64,000 nt of DNA from Dickeya undicola (GCF_000784735.1 NZ_JSYG01000001.1:62001-126000), one strand, 5' to 3'. Positions 41,829 through 51,779 are shown, counted from the stretch's first letter. Notes: generated from the sequence alone by a model not told the origin. Numbers and translations are program-made.

Positions 41829-42807
41829 ACCCGCTAGCCAGTCCGCTGATCGACGCAACCCTTGCGGCCGGGTCGTTAACTGGGGTGTGAATAATGAACT
41901 CGCTGACGCCAAAGCGCCGATGGTAATGCTGCAGTTGGCGGTGGACCTCCGCCGCCGTGCCATACAGGATGTTCTGCGCCTGTTTCTCGATACGAAACGG
42001 CGCGCCGCCAGACTGCTGCACCAGCGTATCCGCCTGCTCCTGCGACAGCACGTTCAGCGGTGCCCGGTCCCCGATATATACCTTGTAGTTATACCGCTCA
42101 CCCGCCAGCGCTTTCGCCTCATCATGGCTGTCCGCCACGATCACCGACAACGACAACAATGCCTCCGTCTGCTCAGGCTGGTACTCTCGCCAGGTCAACA
42201 GTGCTTCCGTCAGCAGCGTTTCACTGGGCTGGATAAACCCGGCGAACACAAAATTCCAGCCCAGCGACGCCGCCAGACGGGCACTTTCCGCACTGGCCCC
42301 CAGCAGGAAACGCGCCGGTGGTGCGGGTGGTAACGGCGTTGCGCGCAAGTCGGCATTCTGTGCTGTTCCCGGCTCCAGCAGCTCGTGCAATTGCCGCAGC
42401 TTATCGGCAAACGACACCTGACGCGCGGGGTCAACCTCCTGTTGCAACGCACGAGTCGACAGGGGAAAACCGCCCGGTGCCTTGCCAACACCCAGATCGA
42501 CCCGACCCGGTGCCAGCGACGACAGTACATGGAAATTCTCCGCCACCTTATAGGGACTGTAATGTTGCAACATCACCCCGCCGGAACCAATCCGGATATG
42601 TCGAGTATGGGCCAGCAGCCAGGCAATCAACACTTCCGGCGACGATCCCGCCAGTACATCGGCGTTGTGGTGCTCAGACACCCAGAAACGGGAATACCCC
42701 GACGCTTCGGCGAGGCAAGCTAGCTCGACGGTCCGGGCCAGCGCATCAGCGGCAGTCATCCCCTGCGCAATCGGGCTTTGATCCAACAAGCCAAGACGAT
42801 AACCCAT
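41812..42807 (-). CDS. LLM-class flavin-dependent oxidoreductase (MsnO8-like)
   Basis: This is a luciferase-like monooxygenase or FMN-dependent oxidoreductase. The 331 residues show family marks: YSRFWVSEHHN near 40-50, RIGSGGVMLQHYSPYKVAE, LAPGRVDLGVGKAPGG and the C-terminal LQHYHRRFGVSEFIIHTPV. The closest group I recall is MsnO8, whose substrate is undefined. It faces the NtaA-type monooxygenase gene across 425 bp, so both may share control and act on related substrates. Substrate is not inferable from sequence. Confidence 0.85.
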   Translation of the reverse strand: MGYRLGLLDQSPIAQGMTAADALARTVELACLAEASGYSRFWVSEHHNADVLAGSSPEVLIAWLLAHTRHIRIGSGGVMLQHYSPYKVAENFHVLSSLAPGRVDLGVGKAPGGFPLSTRALQQEVDPARQVSFADKLRQLHELLEPGTAQNADLRATPLPPAPPARFLLGASAESARLAASLGWNFVFAGFIQPSETLLTEALLTWREYQPEQTEALLSLSVIVADSHDEAKALAGERYNYKVYIGDRAPLNVLSQEQADTLVQQSGGAPFRIEKQAQNILYGTAAEVHRQLQHYHRRFGVSEFIIHTPVNDPAARVASISGLASGFKAQD

Positions 42808-43232
42808 ATATTTCCCTTCTGTGATCCAACCTAAACTTCCCGCATATTTTCATAGACAGGAAAAAACCATAAATAACAAAACAGGATTTGGTTAGCACAA
42901 ATTCACACTATAAACAAAATGAGAATCACAATAATCAACGTAATTAATTGCATGGTTTTTCGACTTATTTACATCCTGAACTATTTCTAAAAATAACTAG
43001 CTGCCATAGGTTTCAATTCCATCTTCTGAATAAACAAATCACAAAACTCCCTGAGACATTTTTTGGCTTTGGCATATTCAATTTTGTTGTTTTACATCCC
43101 GTAGCCCCTCATCAATAGTACTTTTCAGTTTTCCTAACTCGCTATTAACCATCTGAGCATGAGATTTCTCCAGCACCTTAGCGTGCCGGAGACAAGCTTC
43201 TTTTCGCTAAATTCGCTGTAGGGAGCAGACTA
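42808..43232. other. AT-rich divergent control region of two monooxygenases
   Basis: A 425-bp AT-rich region between divergent flavin monooxygenase genes. No gene is supported. CysB-type regulators bind such AT-rich upstream regions, but no specific site can be claimed by eye. GGGAG at 43221-43225 is the ribosome site of the downstream gene. Confidence 0.5.
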
Positions 43233-44609
43233 ATGAGTGAAAAAACGATTCCCCGACCAAAGACCCGTCCAGACCAACGCCAACTACGTTTGGGGGTGAT
43301 ATTGCAAGGTGCAGCCGGAAACATGTCGGCCTGGCGACACCGTAGTGTGGTGCCGGACGCCAGCATCAACTTCGGGTTCGTACTGGATACCGTGAAAAAA
43401 GCCGAACAGGGGAAATTCGACTTCGCCTTTGTGGCTGACGGCCTATACATCAACGAAAAGTCCATTCCCCATTTTCTCAACCGATTTGAACCGCTGACGC
43501 TGCTGTCGGCGCTGGCGGCGTCAACCCACCACATCGGCCTGGTCGGCACCCTGTCCACCTCCTATAGCGAGCCGTTCACCACCGCGCGGCAATTCGCCAG
43601 CCTCGACCACCTGAGCCACGGCCGCGCTGGCTGGAACGTGGTGACCTCGCCGCTGGAAGGTTCGGCGAAAAACTTCTCGCGCGCCCAGCACCCGGAACAC
43701 GCCCTGCGCTATCGCATCGCCGATGAATTTCTGCAGGTGGTGAAAGGACTGTGGGACTCCTGGGAAGACGACGCGTTTATCCGCGACAAGGCCAGCGGTC
43801 GCTTCTTCGACCCGCAGAAACTGCATCCCCTGAATCATCAAGGGGAATTTTTCTCGGTCGCCGGACCGCTAAACATCGGCCGCACGCCGCAGGGCCGCCC
43901 GATTATCTTTCAGGCCGGTGCATCGGATGACGGCAAGAAACTGGCCGCCAGCCACGCTGATGCCATCTTCACCCACCAGCACACACTGGCGGAAGCGCAG
44001 GCGTTTTACCGCGACGTCAAACAGCAGTTGGTGGAACAAGGGCGGCGCGAAGACCAGTTGCACATTTTTCAGGGCGTCAGCGTGCTGGTGGGCGACAGCG
44101 CAGAAGACGTGGAGCGCCAGTATCAGGACACCGCCGCGCTGGTCACCATAAAAGACGCGCTGAATTACCTCGGCCGCTACTTCGAACACTACGACTTCTC
44201 ACAGCACCCGCTGGACGCCCCCTTCCCGGATATCGGCACGCTGGGCCAGAACAGTTTTCGCAGCACCACGGATGAAATCAAGCGCAACGCCCGAGAACGC
44301 GGGCTGACGCTGCGCCAGGCGGCGCTGGAAGCCACCACCCCGCGACCGTTATTCAGCGGCACACCACAACAGGTGGCGGATGGATTGCAAGGGTGGTTTG
44401 AGCAGCACGCCGCCGATGGCTTCATCATCCAGAGTGCCACGCCGGATAACTTCACCCGGTTTGTCGATCAGGTGGTGCCGTTACTGCAACAGCGTGGCCT
44501 GTTCCGCCGGGAATACCCCGGCTACACGCTGCGGGAAAGCCTGGCGTTGGATTATCCGACCCATCGTTACGCCATCTCCCACCAGCCGACAGAGGAAACG
44601 ACACCGTGA
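43233..44609 (+). CDS. NtaA/SnaA/DszA-family FMN-dependent monooxygenase (YxeK-like)
   Basis: This flavin monooxygenase belongs to the NtaA/SnaA/DszA/YxeK group, which oxidises nitrilotriacetate, sulfur heterocycles or S-modified cysteine. The 458 residues show [60 protein letters not shown] and [13 protein letters not shown], all group signatures. Its stop overlaps the GTG start of the binding-protein gene, so it is the first gene of a five-gene unit with an amino-acid ABC transporter and an acetyltransferase. A flavin reductase is not seen nearby. Confidence 0.88.
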   Translation: MSEKTIPRPKTRPDQRQLRLGVILQGAAGNMSAWRHRSVVPDASINFGFVLDTVKKAEQGKFDFAFVADGLYINEKSIPHFLNRFEPLTLLSALAASTHHIGLVGTLSTSYSEPFTTARQFASLDHLSHGRAGWNVVTSPLEGSAKNFSRAQHPEHALRYRIADEFLQVVKGLWDSWEDDAFIRDKASGRFFDPQKLHPLNHQGEFFSVAGPLNIGRTPQGRPIIFQAGASDDGKKLAASHADAIFTHQHTLAEAQAFYRDVKQQLVEQGRREDQLHIFQGVSVLVGDSAEDVERQYQDTAALVTIKDALNYLGRYFEHYDFSQHPLDAPFPDIGTLGQNSFRSTTDEIKRNARERGLTLRQAALEATTPRPLFSGTPQQVADGLQGWFEQHAADGFIIQSATPDNFTRFVDQVVPLLQQRGLFRREYPGYTLRESLALDYPTHRYAISHQPTEETTP

Positions 44610-45547
44610 ACGCGCGCCACACCACGCTGTTGCTTGCCGCACTGCTGTTCAGCTCTGTCGGGCACACCGAACCCGCCACCGGCGGGCGCATCGACCTGAA
44701 GGCTAATCAGCAACCGATCCATGCGCCCAAAAATCCACAGGCCATCGCCGAGATCCCGGCCGGGTTTACCTTTGCCGAACCCGGCAAACTCACCGTCGCG
44801 GTCGCGGCATTGGGTTCCTCGCCGCCGTTGGCCTTTCTGGCGGACGACAACAAAAGCGTCATCGGCAGTGAGCCGGACATCGCCCGGCTGGTCGCCGACA
44901 GCCTCGGGCTGGAGCTGAAGTTGGTGTCGACGTCGTGGGAAGACTGGCCGCTGGGCGTCGCTTCAGGCAAGTACGATGTCGCCATCACCAACGTGACGGT
45001 GACCAAAGCGCGCAAAGCACGTTTTGACTTTGCCACCTACCGCGCCGACACGCTGGGCTTCTACGTGAAATCCAGCAGCAAGATCCAATCGATCCAAAAC
45101 GCGAAAGACATCGCCGGGCTGCGGATCATCGTCGGCTCCGGCACCAATCAGGAGGCTATCCTGCTCGACTGGGACAAACAGAATCACGCCGTCGGCCTGC
45201 CCCCGTTTCAACCGGTCTACGTCACCGATGCCGCCGCCGCCAACCTGAGCATTCAGTCCGGTCGCGCCGACGCCACGTTCGGCCCGAACGTCACCGGCGC
45301 GTATAAAGCCGCACTGGACGGCCAAACCCGGCTGGTGGGCACGGTCAACGGCGGCTGGCCGCAGGTGGCGCACATCGCGGTGACCACTCGTAAAGGTAAC
45401 GGGCTGGTGAGCGCCCTCAATACCGCGCTCAACGGCGTGATTCAGGGCGGCGAGTACGACCAGGTGCTAAACCGCTGGGGAGAAAGCGTAGAACGCATCA
45501 GCCGCTCGGAGATTAACCCGCCGGGCCTGGGTGATGCATCGCTGTAA
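44606..45547 (+). CDS. Amino-acid ABC transporter substrate-binding protein, GTG start
   Basis: A periplasmic binding protein (family 3) for polar amino acids or relatives. It begins with a GTG at 44606 overlapping the previous stop, with AGAGGAA upstream. The signal peptide is [20 protein letters not shown]. The mature protein has the fold marks [40 protein letters not shown] and [18 protein letters not shown]. It supplies the permease and ATPase encoded just downstream. Family and cluster suggest a modified cysteine or other sulfur amino acid as ligand, which is inference. Confidence 0.87.
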   Translation: MNARHTTLLLAALLFSSVGHTEPATGGRIDLKANQQPIHAPKNPQAIAEIPAGFTFAEPGKLTVAVAALGSSPPLAFLADDNKSVIGSEPDIARLVADSLGLELKLVSTSWEDWPLGVASGKYDVAITNVTVTKARKARFDFATYRADTLGFYVKSSSKIQSIQNAKDIAGLRIIVGSGTNQEAILLDWDKQNHAVGLPPFQPVYVTDAAAANLSIQSGRADATFGPNVTGAYKAALDGQTRLVGTVNGGWPQVAHIAVTTRKGNGLVSALNTALNGVIQGGEYDQVLNRWGESVERISRSEINPPGLGDASL

Positions 45548-45575
45548 CCCGTATCTGGCTGAACAGGGAGGACAC

Positions 45576-46106
45576 ATGTCTGACGAACGCTTCATTATCA
45601 CTGACCCGGAAGACGCCCGCATTGCGCCGGTACTGGACGGTTTATTTGCCGAGTACCGCCAACGCTACGGCGATTACTTCGCCCATCATGATCCAGAACC
45701 GGAAGGACTCTATTTGCAGCCGGACGGTATCTTCATTGTGCTGCTGAGTAACGAGCAGCCAATCGCCACCGGCGCGTTCAAGCGTTATGACGCGACGACC
45801 GCCGAACTTAAACGGATCTGGACCGACAAAACCCTGCGCCGTCAGGGGTTAGCTAAACGGGTACTGCGTGAGCTGGAACAGCACGCCCGTCGGCTGGGCT
45901 ACCGGGATTTATTCCTGACCACCGGTTTCCGCCAGCCGGAAGCGGTCGGCCTGTATCTGAGCGAAGGCTATCAACCGCAGTTCGATACCCAGGTCGACCC
46001 GGAATACTACAGCCTGCCGCCGCACGATGGACGCTTGCCGTTTCGCAAACCCTTGTATGGCCTGCTGTCTAACCGAACGGCGCAACAGGAACAGGTAAAG
46101 GTATAA
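45576..46106 (+). CDS. GNAT family N-acetyltransferase
   Basis: The start MSDERFIITDPEDARIAPVL (ATG 45576 behind GGGAGG) gives 176 residues. The acetyl-CoA signature is RRQGLAKRVLRELE (about 90-103), preceded by TTAELKRIWTD and followed by YRDLFLTTGFRQPEAVGLY. The order (monooxygenase, binding protein, acetyltransferase, permease, ATPase) resembles Bacillus yxeK-yxeL-yxeM-yxeN-yxeO, where the acetyltransferase blocks the amine of S-(2-succino)cysteine before oxidation. The same role here is a hypothesis. Confidence 0.85.
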   Translation: MSDERFIITDPEDARIAPVLDGLFAEYRQRYGDYFAHHDPEPEGLYLQPDGIFIVLLSNEQPIATGAFKRYDATTAELKRIWTDKTLRRQGLAKRVLRELEQHARRLGYRDLFLTTGFRQPEAVGLYLSEGYQPQFDTQVDPEYYSLPPHDGRLPFRKPLYGLLSNRTAQQEQVKV

Positions 46107-46110
46107 GTTT

Positions 46111-47052
46111 ATGACGCCATCCATCCCTTCTTCATTGTCCCAGCATCCGGCCGATGTCCCCGCCGCACCGCTGCGCGTGGTGCCAGCGCGTTATCCGCTG
46201 CGTATCGCAGGCGCGCTGTTTTCGCTATTTATTTTCGCCGGTATCGCCGAGTCGGTAGCGCTCAACAGCCGCTGGGAATGGCCGGTGTTCGCCAGCTATT
46301 TCTTTAATCCGGTGATTCTGGAAGGGCTGGTGCGCACGCTGCTGCTGACGCTGCTTGGCACCCTGTTCAGCATTATCGCTGGCACCGGGCTGGCGCTGGC
46401 GCGGCTGTCATCGTCCACGTTACTCAGCACGCTGGCCTGGCTGTACATCTGGCTGTTCCGATCACTACCGCTGATTCTGGTGCTGATTATCCTCTACAAC
46501 TTTTCATACCTGTACGACGCGCTGGCGCTGGGCATCCCCTTCACATCCGTCGAGTTTTTCCGTTATCCGACCATTGATGTGTTCGGCCCATTCGCCGTGG
46601 CGGTGCTGGGGCTGACGCTGGTGCAATCGGCCTATACCGCCGAAATCATCCGCGGCGGCATCCTCGGCGTCGACGCCGGACAATTTGAAGCCGCCGCCGC
46701 GCTCGGCCTGCCGGGCTACCGCCGCACCTGGCGGATTATTCTGCCGCAGGCGTTGCGTTCAATTCTGCCGACCGGTTTCAACGAAATTATCAGCCTGGCT
46801 AAGGGCACCTCGGTGGTGTACGTGCTGGCGCTGCCAGAGCTGTTTTACACCGTGCAGGTGATTTACAACCGCACCCAGCAGGTGATTCCGCTACTGATGG
46901 TCGCCACCGTCTGGTATCTGGTGATCACCAGCGTACTGTCGGTGCTGCAGTATTTCGTGGAGCGTTACGTCGCCCGCGGTGCGGTGCGGGAAATAGCGCC
47001 TCATCCGCTGCAACGGCTATTCCGGCACCTGAGCACACGCCGCCAACACTGA
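46111..47052 (+). CDS. Amino-acid ABC transporter permease
   Basis: An inner-membrane permease of the HisM/GlnP family. The 313 residues contain an N-terminal extension before the first helix (LRIAGALFSLFIFAGIAESV), then about five helices. The coupling motif for the ATPase is EAAAALGLPGYRRTWRIILP, with LPTGFNEIISLAKGTSVVY after it. It starts 4 bp after the acetyltransferase stop. It probably works as a dimer with the ATPase at 47071. Confidence 0.92.
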   Translation: MTPSIPSSLSQHPADVPAAPLRVVPARYPLRIAGALFSLFIFAGIAESVALNSRWEWPVFASYFFNPVILEGLVRTLLLTLLGTLFSIIAGTGLALARLSSSTLLSTLAWLYIWLFRSLPLILVLIILYNFSYLYDALALGIPFTSVEFFRYPTIDVFGPFAVAVLGLTLVQSAYTAEIIRGGILGVDAGQFEAAAALGLPGYRRTWRIILPQALRSILPTGFNEIISLAKGTSVVYVLALPELFYTVQVIYNRTQQVIPLLMVATVWYLVITSVLSVLQYFVERYVARGAVREIAPHPLQRLFRHLSTRRQH

Positions 47053-47070
47053 TTTTCCGGGAGAAGCACC

Positions 47071-47889
47071 ATGTCTGAAGCCATTGATCTCTATTCCATC
47101 CCGCGTACCGCGCCCCGCGCCGTGACCGAACAAGGCCGGATCGATATTCAGGGGGTCGGCAAGTGGTTCGGCGCGCACCGGGCGCTGGATAACATCAGCC
47201 TGACGCTGCCGCCCGGTTCGGTCACGGTGATTATCGGGCCGTCCGGTTCCGGCAAATCCACCTTGCTACGCGCCATCAACCATCTGGAGCGGGTGGACGA
47301 AGGCACCATCCGCATCGACGGCGACTACATTGGCTACCGCCGCGAAGGCGATACGCTGTACGAACTGAAAGAACGGGAGATCCTGCGCCAGCGCCTCGGC
47401 GTCGGCTACGTATTCCAGAACTTCAACCTGTTCCCGCACCTGACGGTGCTGGAGAACATCATCGAAGCGCCGCGGGTACACCGGTTGTATCGCCACGCGC
47501 AGGCTCAGAGCGTGGCGCTGGCACTGTTGGACCGGGTTGGGTTACGCCACAAAGCGAATGCTTACCCACGCCACCTGTCCGGCGGGCAGCAACAACGCAT
47601 CGCCATCGCCCGCGCGCTGGCGCTGAACCCCAAGGTGATGCTGTTTGACGAACCGACCTCGGCGCTGGACCCGGAACTGGTGGGCGAAGTGCTGGACGTG
47701 ATCAAGGATCTGGCACGATCGGGCGTCACGATGGTGATCGTTACCCATGAGATCGGCTTCGCGCGCGAAGTGGCGGATCGGGTGGTGTTTATGGTGGACG
47801 GCAAAATCGTGGAAAGCGGCGACGCGCATCAGGTGCTGAACCATCCGGCCCATCCGCGCACCGCCAGCTTTTTAAACAAGGTGCTCTAG
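47071..47889 (+). CDS. Amino-acid ABC transporter ATP-binding protein
   Basis: The cytoplasmic ATPase of the same transporter, 272 residues. Walker A is GPSGSGKS (about 58-65), Q-loop [11 protein letters not shown], signature LSGGQQQR, Walker [13 protein letters not shown] and the H-loop VTHE. A 20-residue N-terminal extension precedes the core. The last four codons and stop (Asn-Lys-Val-Leu-stop) are duplicated in the DNA just downstream. Confidence 0.95.
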   Translation: MSEAIDLYSIPRTAPRAVTEQGRIDIQGVGKWFGAHRALDNISLTLPPGSVTVIIGPSGSGKSTLLRAINHLERVDEGTIRIDGDYIGYRREGDTLYELKEREILRQRLGVGYVFQNFNLFPHLTVLENIIEAPRVHRLYRHAQAQSVALALLDRVGLRHKANAYPRHLSGGQQQRIAIARALALNPKVMLFDEPTSALDPELVGEVLDVIKDLARSGVTMVIVTHEIGFAREVADRVVFMVDGKIVESGDAHQVLNHPAHPRTASFLNKVL

Positions 47890-47910
47890 CTTTAAAACAA
47901 GGTGCTATAG
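47866..47910 (+). repeat. Short tandem duplication at the stop of the ATPase gene
   Basis: AGC, a T-run, then AACAAGGTGCTCTAG (47866-47889) is repeated as AGC, TTTA, then AACAAGGTGCTATAG (47888-47910). The second copy lies after the stop. Confidence 0.75.
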
Positions 47911-47924
47911 ATTGTGTCCCGATT

Positions 47925-47942
47925 CCCCGGCAGACGCCGGGG
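47925..47942. terminator. Hairpin between the transporter and the hydrolase gene
   Basis: CCCCGGC pairs with GCCGGGG around a 4-nt loop, between convergent genes. No T-run on either strand, so terminator function is uncertain. Confidence 0.45.
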
Positions 47943-47951
47943 GAGAGAGGG

Positions 47952-48962
47952 TTATTTCAGTCGTTCACGCAGTTCGGTGGACGCCTGTAACAGCGCGGCA
48001 CGGGTGGCCGGTACATCGCTCAGCGCATTGAGCAGACCGAAGTCATGGATCATGCCGTTATAGCGTGTGACGGTCACATCCACCCCGGCAGCGTCCAGCT
48101 TACGGCCGTAGGCTTCGCCTTCGTCGCGCAGCACGTCCAGTTCAGCGGTTTGAATCAGCGCAGGCGGCAAACCGGTCAGTTGTTCGCGGGTCGCCTGCAG
48201 CGGCGAGGCAAGAATATCACGGCGCTGCTTGCTGTCGGTGGTGTAGGCGTCCCAGAACCATTCCATCATGTTGCGGCTCAGGAAGTAGCCATTCTGGAAC
48301 TGCTGGTAAGACGCCGTGTTAAAATTGGCGTCGGTCACCGGCCAGAACAGCACCTGATAACGAATACGCGGCGTACCCGCCTGTTTGGCCTGCTGCGCCA
48401 CTGCCGCCACCATGTTGCCGCCCACGCTGTTGCCCGCCAGCGCCAGGCGAGAACCATCAACGCCAATGTCTTTACCATGCTCTGCCACCCAGCGGGTCGC
48501 GGCATACGCCTGACGAATCGCCACCGGATAATGCACTTCCGGCGATGGCGAATAATCGACGAACACCGCCGCCGCACCGGACTGTACCACCAGATCCCGC
48601 ACGAAACGCTCATGCGTCTGGTAATCCCCCAGAATCCAGCCGCCGCCGTGGAAGAACATGAACACTGGCAGCACACCCGTGCTGCCCGCCGGTTTCACGA
48701 TAATCAGCGGTATTTTCTGACCATCGACAGTAATGGTTTTTTGGGTGACGTCAGCCGCCGGTAGCTTTGCGCCTGCTTGTGCGGCCACCAACACCTCGCG
48801 TGCTTCCGCCGGCGACAGCTGTTCAATCGGCTTGCCACCGCCCGCGTTTAGTTTGTCCAGAAACGCCCGTACATGACGTTCGGCATACGGCGCGTTGTTA
48901 TCCGCAGCGGCGGCATGGCCTGTTATAGCGGCCAGCAAGGCCGCGACAAGATACTTTCTCAT
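47952..48962 (-). CDS. Exported alpha/beta hydrolase (HSL-like esterase)
   Basis: A hormone-sensitive-lipase-type esterase with an N-terminal signal peptide (RKYLVAALLAAITGHAAA-A), so it acts in the periplasm or outside. The 336 residues carry the oxyanion motif HGGGW, the nucleophile Ser in GNSVGG, the Asp in ETAELDVLRD-like DVLRDEG and the His in MIHDF. The substrate is unknown. It is followed upstream by ohr on the same strand, 69 bp away, so cotranscription with the peroxide gene is possible. Confidence 0.88.
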   Translation of the reverse strand: MRKYLVAALLAAITGHAAAADNNAPYAERHVRAFLDKLNAGGGKPIEQLSPAEAREVLVAAQAGAKLPAADVTQKTITVDGQKIPLIIVKPAGSTGVLPVFMFFHGGGWILGDYQTHERFVRDLVVQSGAAAVFVDYSPSPEVHYPVAIRQAYAATRWVAEHGKDIGVDGSRLALAGNSVGGNMVAAVAQQAKQAGTPRIRYQVLFWPVTDANFNTASYQQFQNGYFLSRNMMEWFWDAYTTDSKQRRDILASPLQATREQLTGLPPALIQTAELDVLRDEGEAYGRKLDAAGVDVTVTRYNGMIHDFGLLNALSDVPATRAALLQASTELRERLK

Positions 48963-49031
48963 GATGAATTACCCTGGTGCTAAGCGAAAAAGAATTTATT
49001 TTTTATTTATTTACACTTACTTCGCACTGAC

Positions 49032-49457
49032 TCAGATAACGGTCAGTGTTACATCGATATTGCCGCGCGTGGCGTTGGAATACGGGCAAACGATGTGCGC
49101 TTTCTGTACCAGATCTTCCGCTACCGCACGGTCCAGACCCGGCAGAGAGATTTTCAGTTCAACTTCGATACCGAAACCGTTCGGAATCGCGCCGATCCCC
49201 ACGCTGCCATTGATGGTGGTCGCCGCCGGAATCGATACTTTGTCGCGCGCACCGACGAACTTCAGCGCCCCCAGGAAACAGGCAGAGTAACCGGCGGCAA
49301 ACAGTTGCTCCGGATTGGTGCCTTCACCACCTGCGCCACCCAGCTCACGCGGGGTAGTCAGTTTGACATCCAGTTGCTGGTCGGAAGAGACGGCACGTCC
49401 GTCACGACCGCCGTTAGCCTGGGCATGAGCAACATAGAGAACGTTTTCAATAGACAT
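49032..49457 (-). CDS. ohr: Organic hydroperoxide resistance protein Ohr
   Basis: Ohr is a thiol peroxidase of the OsmC family that reduces organic peroxides. The start [20 protein letters not shown] (ATG 49455-49457, AAGGAG upstream) gives 141 residues. The reactive Cys pair is Cys60 ([10 protein letters not shown]) and Cys124 ([13 protein letters not shown]). The catalytic Arg is within RELGGAGG. The regulator ohrR lies upstream on the same strand, and both genes have a similar AT-rich inverted repeat before the start. Confidence 0.95.
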   Translation of the reverse strand: MSIENVLYVAHAQANGGRDGRAVSSDQQLDVKLTTPRELGGAGGEGTNPEQLFAAGYSACFLGALKFVGARDKVSIPAATTINGSVGIGAIPNGFGIEVELKISLPGLDRAVAEDLVQKAHIVCPYSNATRGNIDVTLTVI

Positions 49458-49519
49458 GGTGTAACTCCTTTTGAGTCGATCGTTTTGAGTGGATTGATTG
49501 AGCAATTTAAATCGTCAAA

Positions 49520-49543
49520 AATTAAATCGCACACTACTTAATT
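49520..49543. promoter_or_regulatory. Probable OhrR operator upstream of ohr
   Basis: Arms AATTAA and TTAATT flank a 12-bp centre. The left part (AATTAAAT-C-GCA) is repeated almost exactly upstream of ohrR at 50082. OhrR is known to bind AT-rich inverted repeats at these promoters. Confidence 0.6.
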
Positions 49544-49587
49544 GGATATAAAAAAACATCGTCAACAAACACACGCCCTATCCATCA

Positions 49588-50058
49588 TCAAATATGTCTG
49601 ATGAGGCTGGCACGCAGCGTTTCCAGATCCGTTTTGATGGCGCGTAACTGCTCGATATTGCATTCCGCCGCGCAGAACACGCCTTCCGGCACCGCTTTCG
49701 CCTTATTCTGCAATTCACGACCGTCATCGGTCAGTTCAATCAACACCTGACGTTCGTCTTCAGTACCGCGGCGGCGCGTCACCAGCCCTGCGGTTTGCAG
49801 GCGCTTGAGCAGCGGCGTCAGGGTGGCGGAGTCCAGGAACAGACGTTCACCCAGTTCAGATACCGTTACCCCGTCGCGCTCCCATAACACCAGCATCACC
49901 AAATATTGGGGATAGGTGAGGTTCAGCTCAGTCAGCAAGCGGCGATACAACTTGTTCATCGCCAGATTCGCCGAGTAGAGCGCAAAGCAGAGTTGGCCGT
50001 CCAGCCGGAGGGCGTCATCACTCAGTGTCGGTTTGGTGTCGGTATCTTTTCTGTTCAT
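49588..50058 (-). CDS. ohrR: MarR-family organic peroxide sensor OhrR
   Basis: OhrR represses ohr until organic peroxide oxidises its sensor Cys. The start [20 protein letters not shown] (ATG 50056-50058) gives 156 residues. The sensor Cys24 lies in [20 protein letters not shown], matching the conserved N-terminal Cys. Two C-terminal Cys (VFCAAEC) suggest the two-Cys, disulfide-forming class. The winged helix contains [20 protein letters not shown] and [10 protein letters not shown]. An operator-like repeat lies upstream. Confidence 0.93.
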   Translation of the reverse strand: MNRKDTDTKPTLSDDALRLDGQLCFALYSANLAMNKLYRRLLTELNLTYPQYLVMLVLWERDGVTVSELGERLFLDSATLTPLLKRLQTAGLVTRRRGTEDERQVLIELTDDGRELQNKAKAVPEGVFCAAECNIEQLRAIKTDLETLRASLIRHI

Positions 50059-50081
50059 GGACGCCACTCTACATCGCTCAA

Positions 50082-50106
50082 AATTAAATAGCAAACGATT
50101 TAGATT
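50082..50106. promoter_or_regulatory. Probable OhrR operator upstream of ohrR
   Basis: TAAATAG and CGATTTA flank a 4-bp centre. The site shares AATTAAAT-N-GCA-N-AC with the ohr operator, which suggests autoregulation. Confidence 0.55.
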
Positions 50107-50255
50107 AAAAAATGACAAAGACCTGAAGAAAAAAACCTAATGTATTGATAAAAAAGAAAACCGGTGGATAACACCACCGGTTTACCGTCAGATATGGTGA
50201 CAGCCAACATTGGTTACAGCCAACTCCGGTTACAGCCAACGTTATGCCGTGGCGA

Positions 50256-51779
50256 TTATAAATGCGGGTAAACACCCGGCCCGATCGGCAGGCCCAGCAG
50301 ATACCACACCAGCAACAACGCCAGCCAGACAGTAAAAAACACCAGCGGATACGGCAGCACCAGCGAGTAATAGGTGCCCAGCCGCGCCTCTTTGTTATAG
50401 CGCTGTAGAAAGCCGAGGAAGAGCGGAACGAACGGCGACACCGGTGCCAGCGGGATCACTGACGAGTCCGCTACCCGAAATACGATCTGGGCAAAGGCCG
50501 GATGAAAGCCCAGCAACATGAACATCGGCACGAAAATCGGTGCCAGAATCGACCAGATGGCCGACCCGCTGGCGATAAACATGCACAGAAACGCCGACAG
50601 GAAGATCAGCCCGACAAACGCTGGTATCCCGGTCATCCCCAGCGCCTCCAGCACGTCGGTCAGCCCGATGGCGATAAACTTGCCCATGTTGCTCCAGTTG
50701 AAAAACGCCACGAACTGCGACAACGGAAACACCATGACGATGAAACCGGCCATGCCCTTCATCGGGTCGACCATCAACTGCGGCAGATCGTTCTGGGATT
50801 TGATTTGGCCGGTCACCATGCCGTAAGGAATCGACACCACAAAGAAAAACGCAATGATCAACGGCACGATGCCCTGAATAAACGGCGACGGCATCACGGT
50901 ATGCTTGACCGGATCGCGCAGCGGCCCCCATTCCGGCACCACCAGCAACGCGACGATAGCGATGAACACCAGCGCGGCGATACCACTGGCGCGCAGGCCG
51001 CGCTGTTGTTCCGGCGTCAGTTGGGACAGATGTTCGTTACGCTCGCCCTGATAAGGCGGCAGACGCGGCTCGATGAATTTGTCCGTCAGCAACGCCCCGG
51101 TAATGGTCAGCACAACCACCGACGCGGCCATGAAAAACCAGTTATCAATCACGCTGACATGTACCGCCGGATTGATGACCTTGGCCGATTCGGTACTCAA
51201 CCCGGACAACAACACATCGGTGGTGACGATCAGCAGGTTGGCGGTAAAACCGGAACCGACGCCAGCGATCGCCGCCAACAGACCGGCCACCGGATGACGG
51301 CCGACCGCCAGAAAAATCAGCGCCCCCAGCGGCGGCATCACCACCAGCGCGGCATCCGACGAGATGTGGCTAAAAAACGCAATAAACAGCACCATGTAGC
51401 TGGCGTAACGGGCGCTGACGCGCGAGGCCATCTTGTACATCAACGTTTGTAGCAGGCCAACGCGCTCCGCCAGCCCGGCTCCCAGCACCAGTGCCAGAAT
51501 GGCACCTAGCGGGGTAAAGGCGCTGAAATTCCTGATGATGTTGGGCAACATCCATTGCAGCCCTTCTACGCTGAGCAGGTTTTTCACCCGCACGACGTCA
51601 CCGTTAGCTGGGTTGGTGGCGGTAATACCAAACCAGGAAAATAGCGCGCTGGCTACCATCAGCGCAGCAATCAGGTATACAAACAGCAGAAACGGATTGG
51701 GGATTTTATTTCCCACCCGCTCTACCCACTGAAATAGCCCGCTCGGCGGCGGCTGGCGGTTTTCCGCGGTCACACTCAT
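50256..51779 (-). CDS. abgT: p-Aminobenzoyl-glutamate transporter
   Basis: AbgT imports p-aminobenzoyl-glutamate, a folate breakdown product. The 507 residues form about 12 membrane helices. Long segments match E. coli AbgT closely, including LGAGLAERVGLL, FFSHISSDAALVVMPPLGAL, FIASGSAIWSILAPIFVPMF and LPIGPGVYP at the C terminus. It is downstream of abgB on the same strand but with a 244-bp gap, longer than the usual tight abgABT spacing. Confidence 0.95.
   Translation of the reverse strand: MSVTAENRQPPPSGLFQWVERVGNKIPNPFLLFVYLIAALMVASALFSWFGITATNPANGDVVRVKNLLSVEGLQWMLPNIIRNFSAFTPLGAILALVLGAGLAERVGLLQTLMYKMASRVSARYASYMVLFIAFFSHISSDAALVVMPPLGALIFLAVGRHPVAGLLAAIAGVGSGFTANLLIVTTDVLLSGLSTESAKVINPAVHVSVIDNWFFMAASVVVLTITGALLTDKFIEPRLPPYQGERNEHLSQLTPEQQRGLRASGIAALVFIAIVALLVVPEWGPLRDPVKHTVMPSPFIQGIVPLIIAFFFVVSIPYGMVTGQIKSQNDLPQLMVDPMKGMAGFIVMVFPLSQFVAFFNWSNMGKFIAIGLTDVLEALGMTGIPAFVGLIFLSAFLCMFIASGSAIWSILAPIFVPMFMLLGFHPAFAQIVFRVADSSVIPLAPVSPFVPLFLGFLQRYNKEARLGTYYSLVLPYPLVFFTVWLALLLVWYLLGLPIGPGVYPHL

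Noticed and set aside
42901-42945. Fur-box-like sequence between the two monooxygenase genes
   Set aside because: Only weak agreement with the 19-bp Fur consensus in an AT-rich region; no iron-related gene adjoins.
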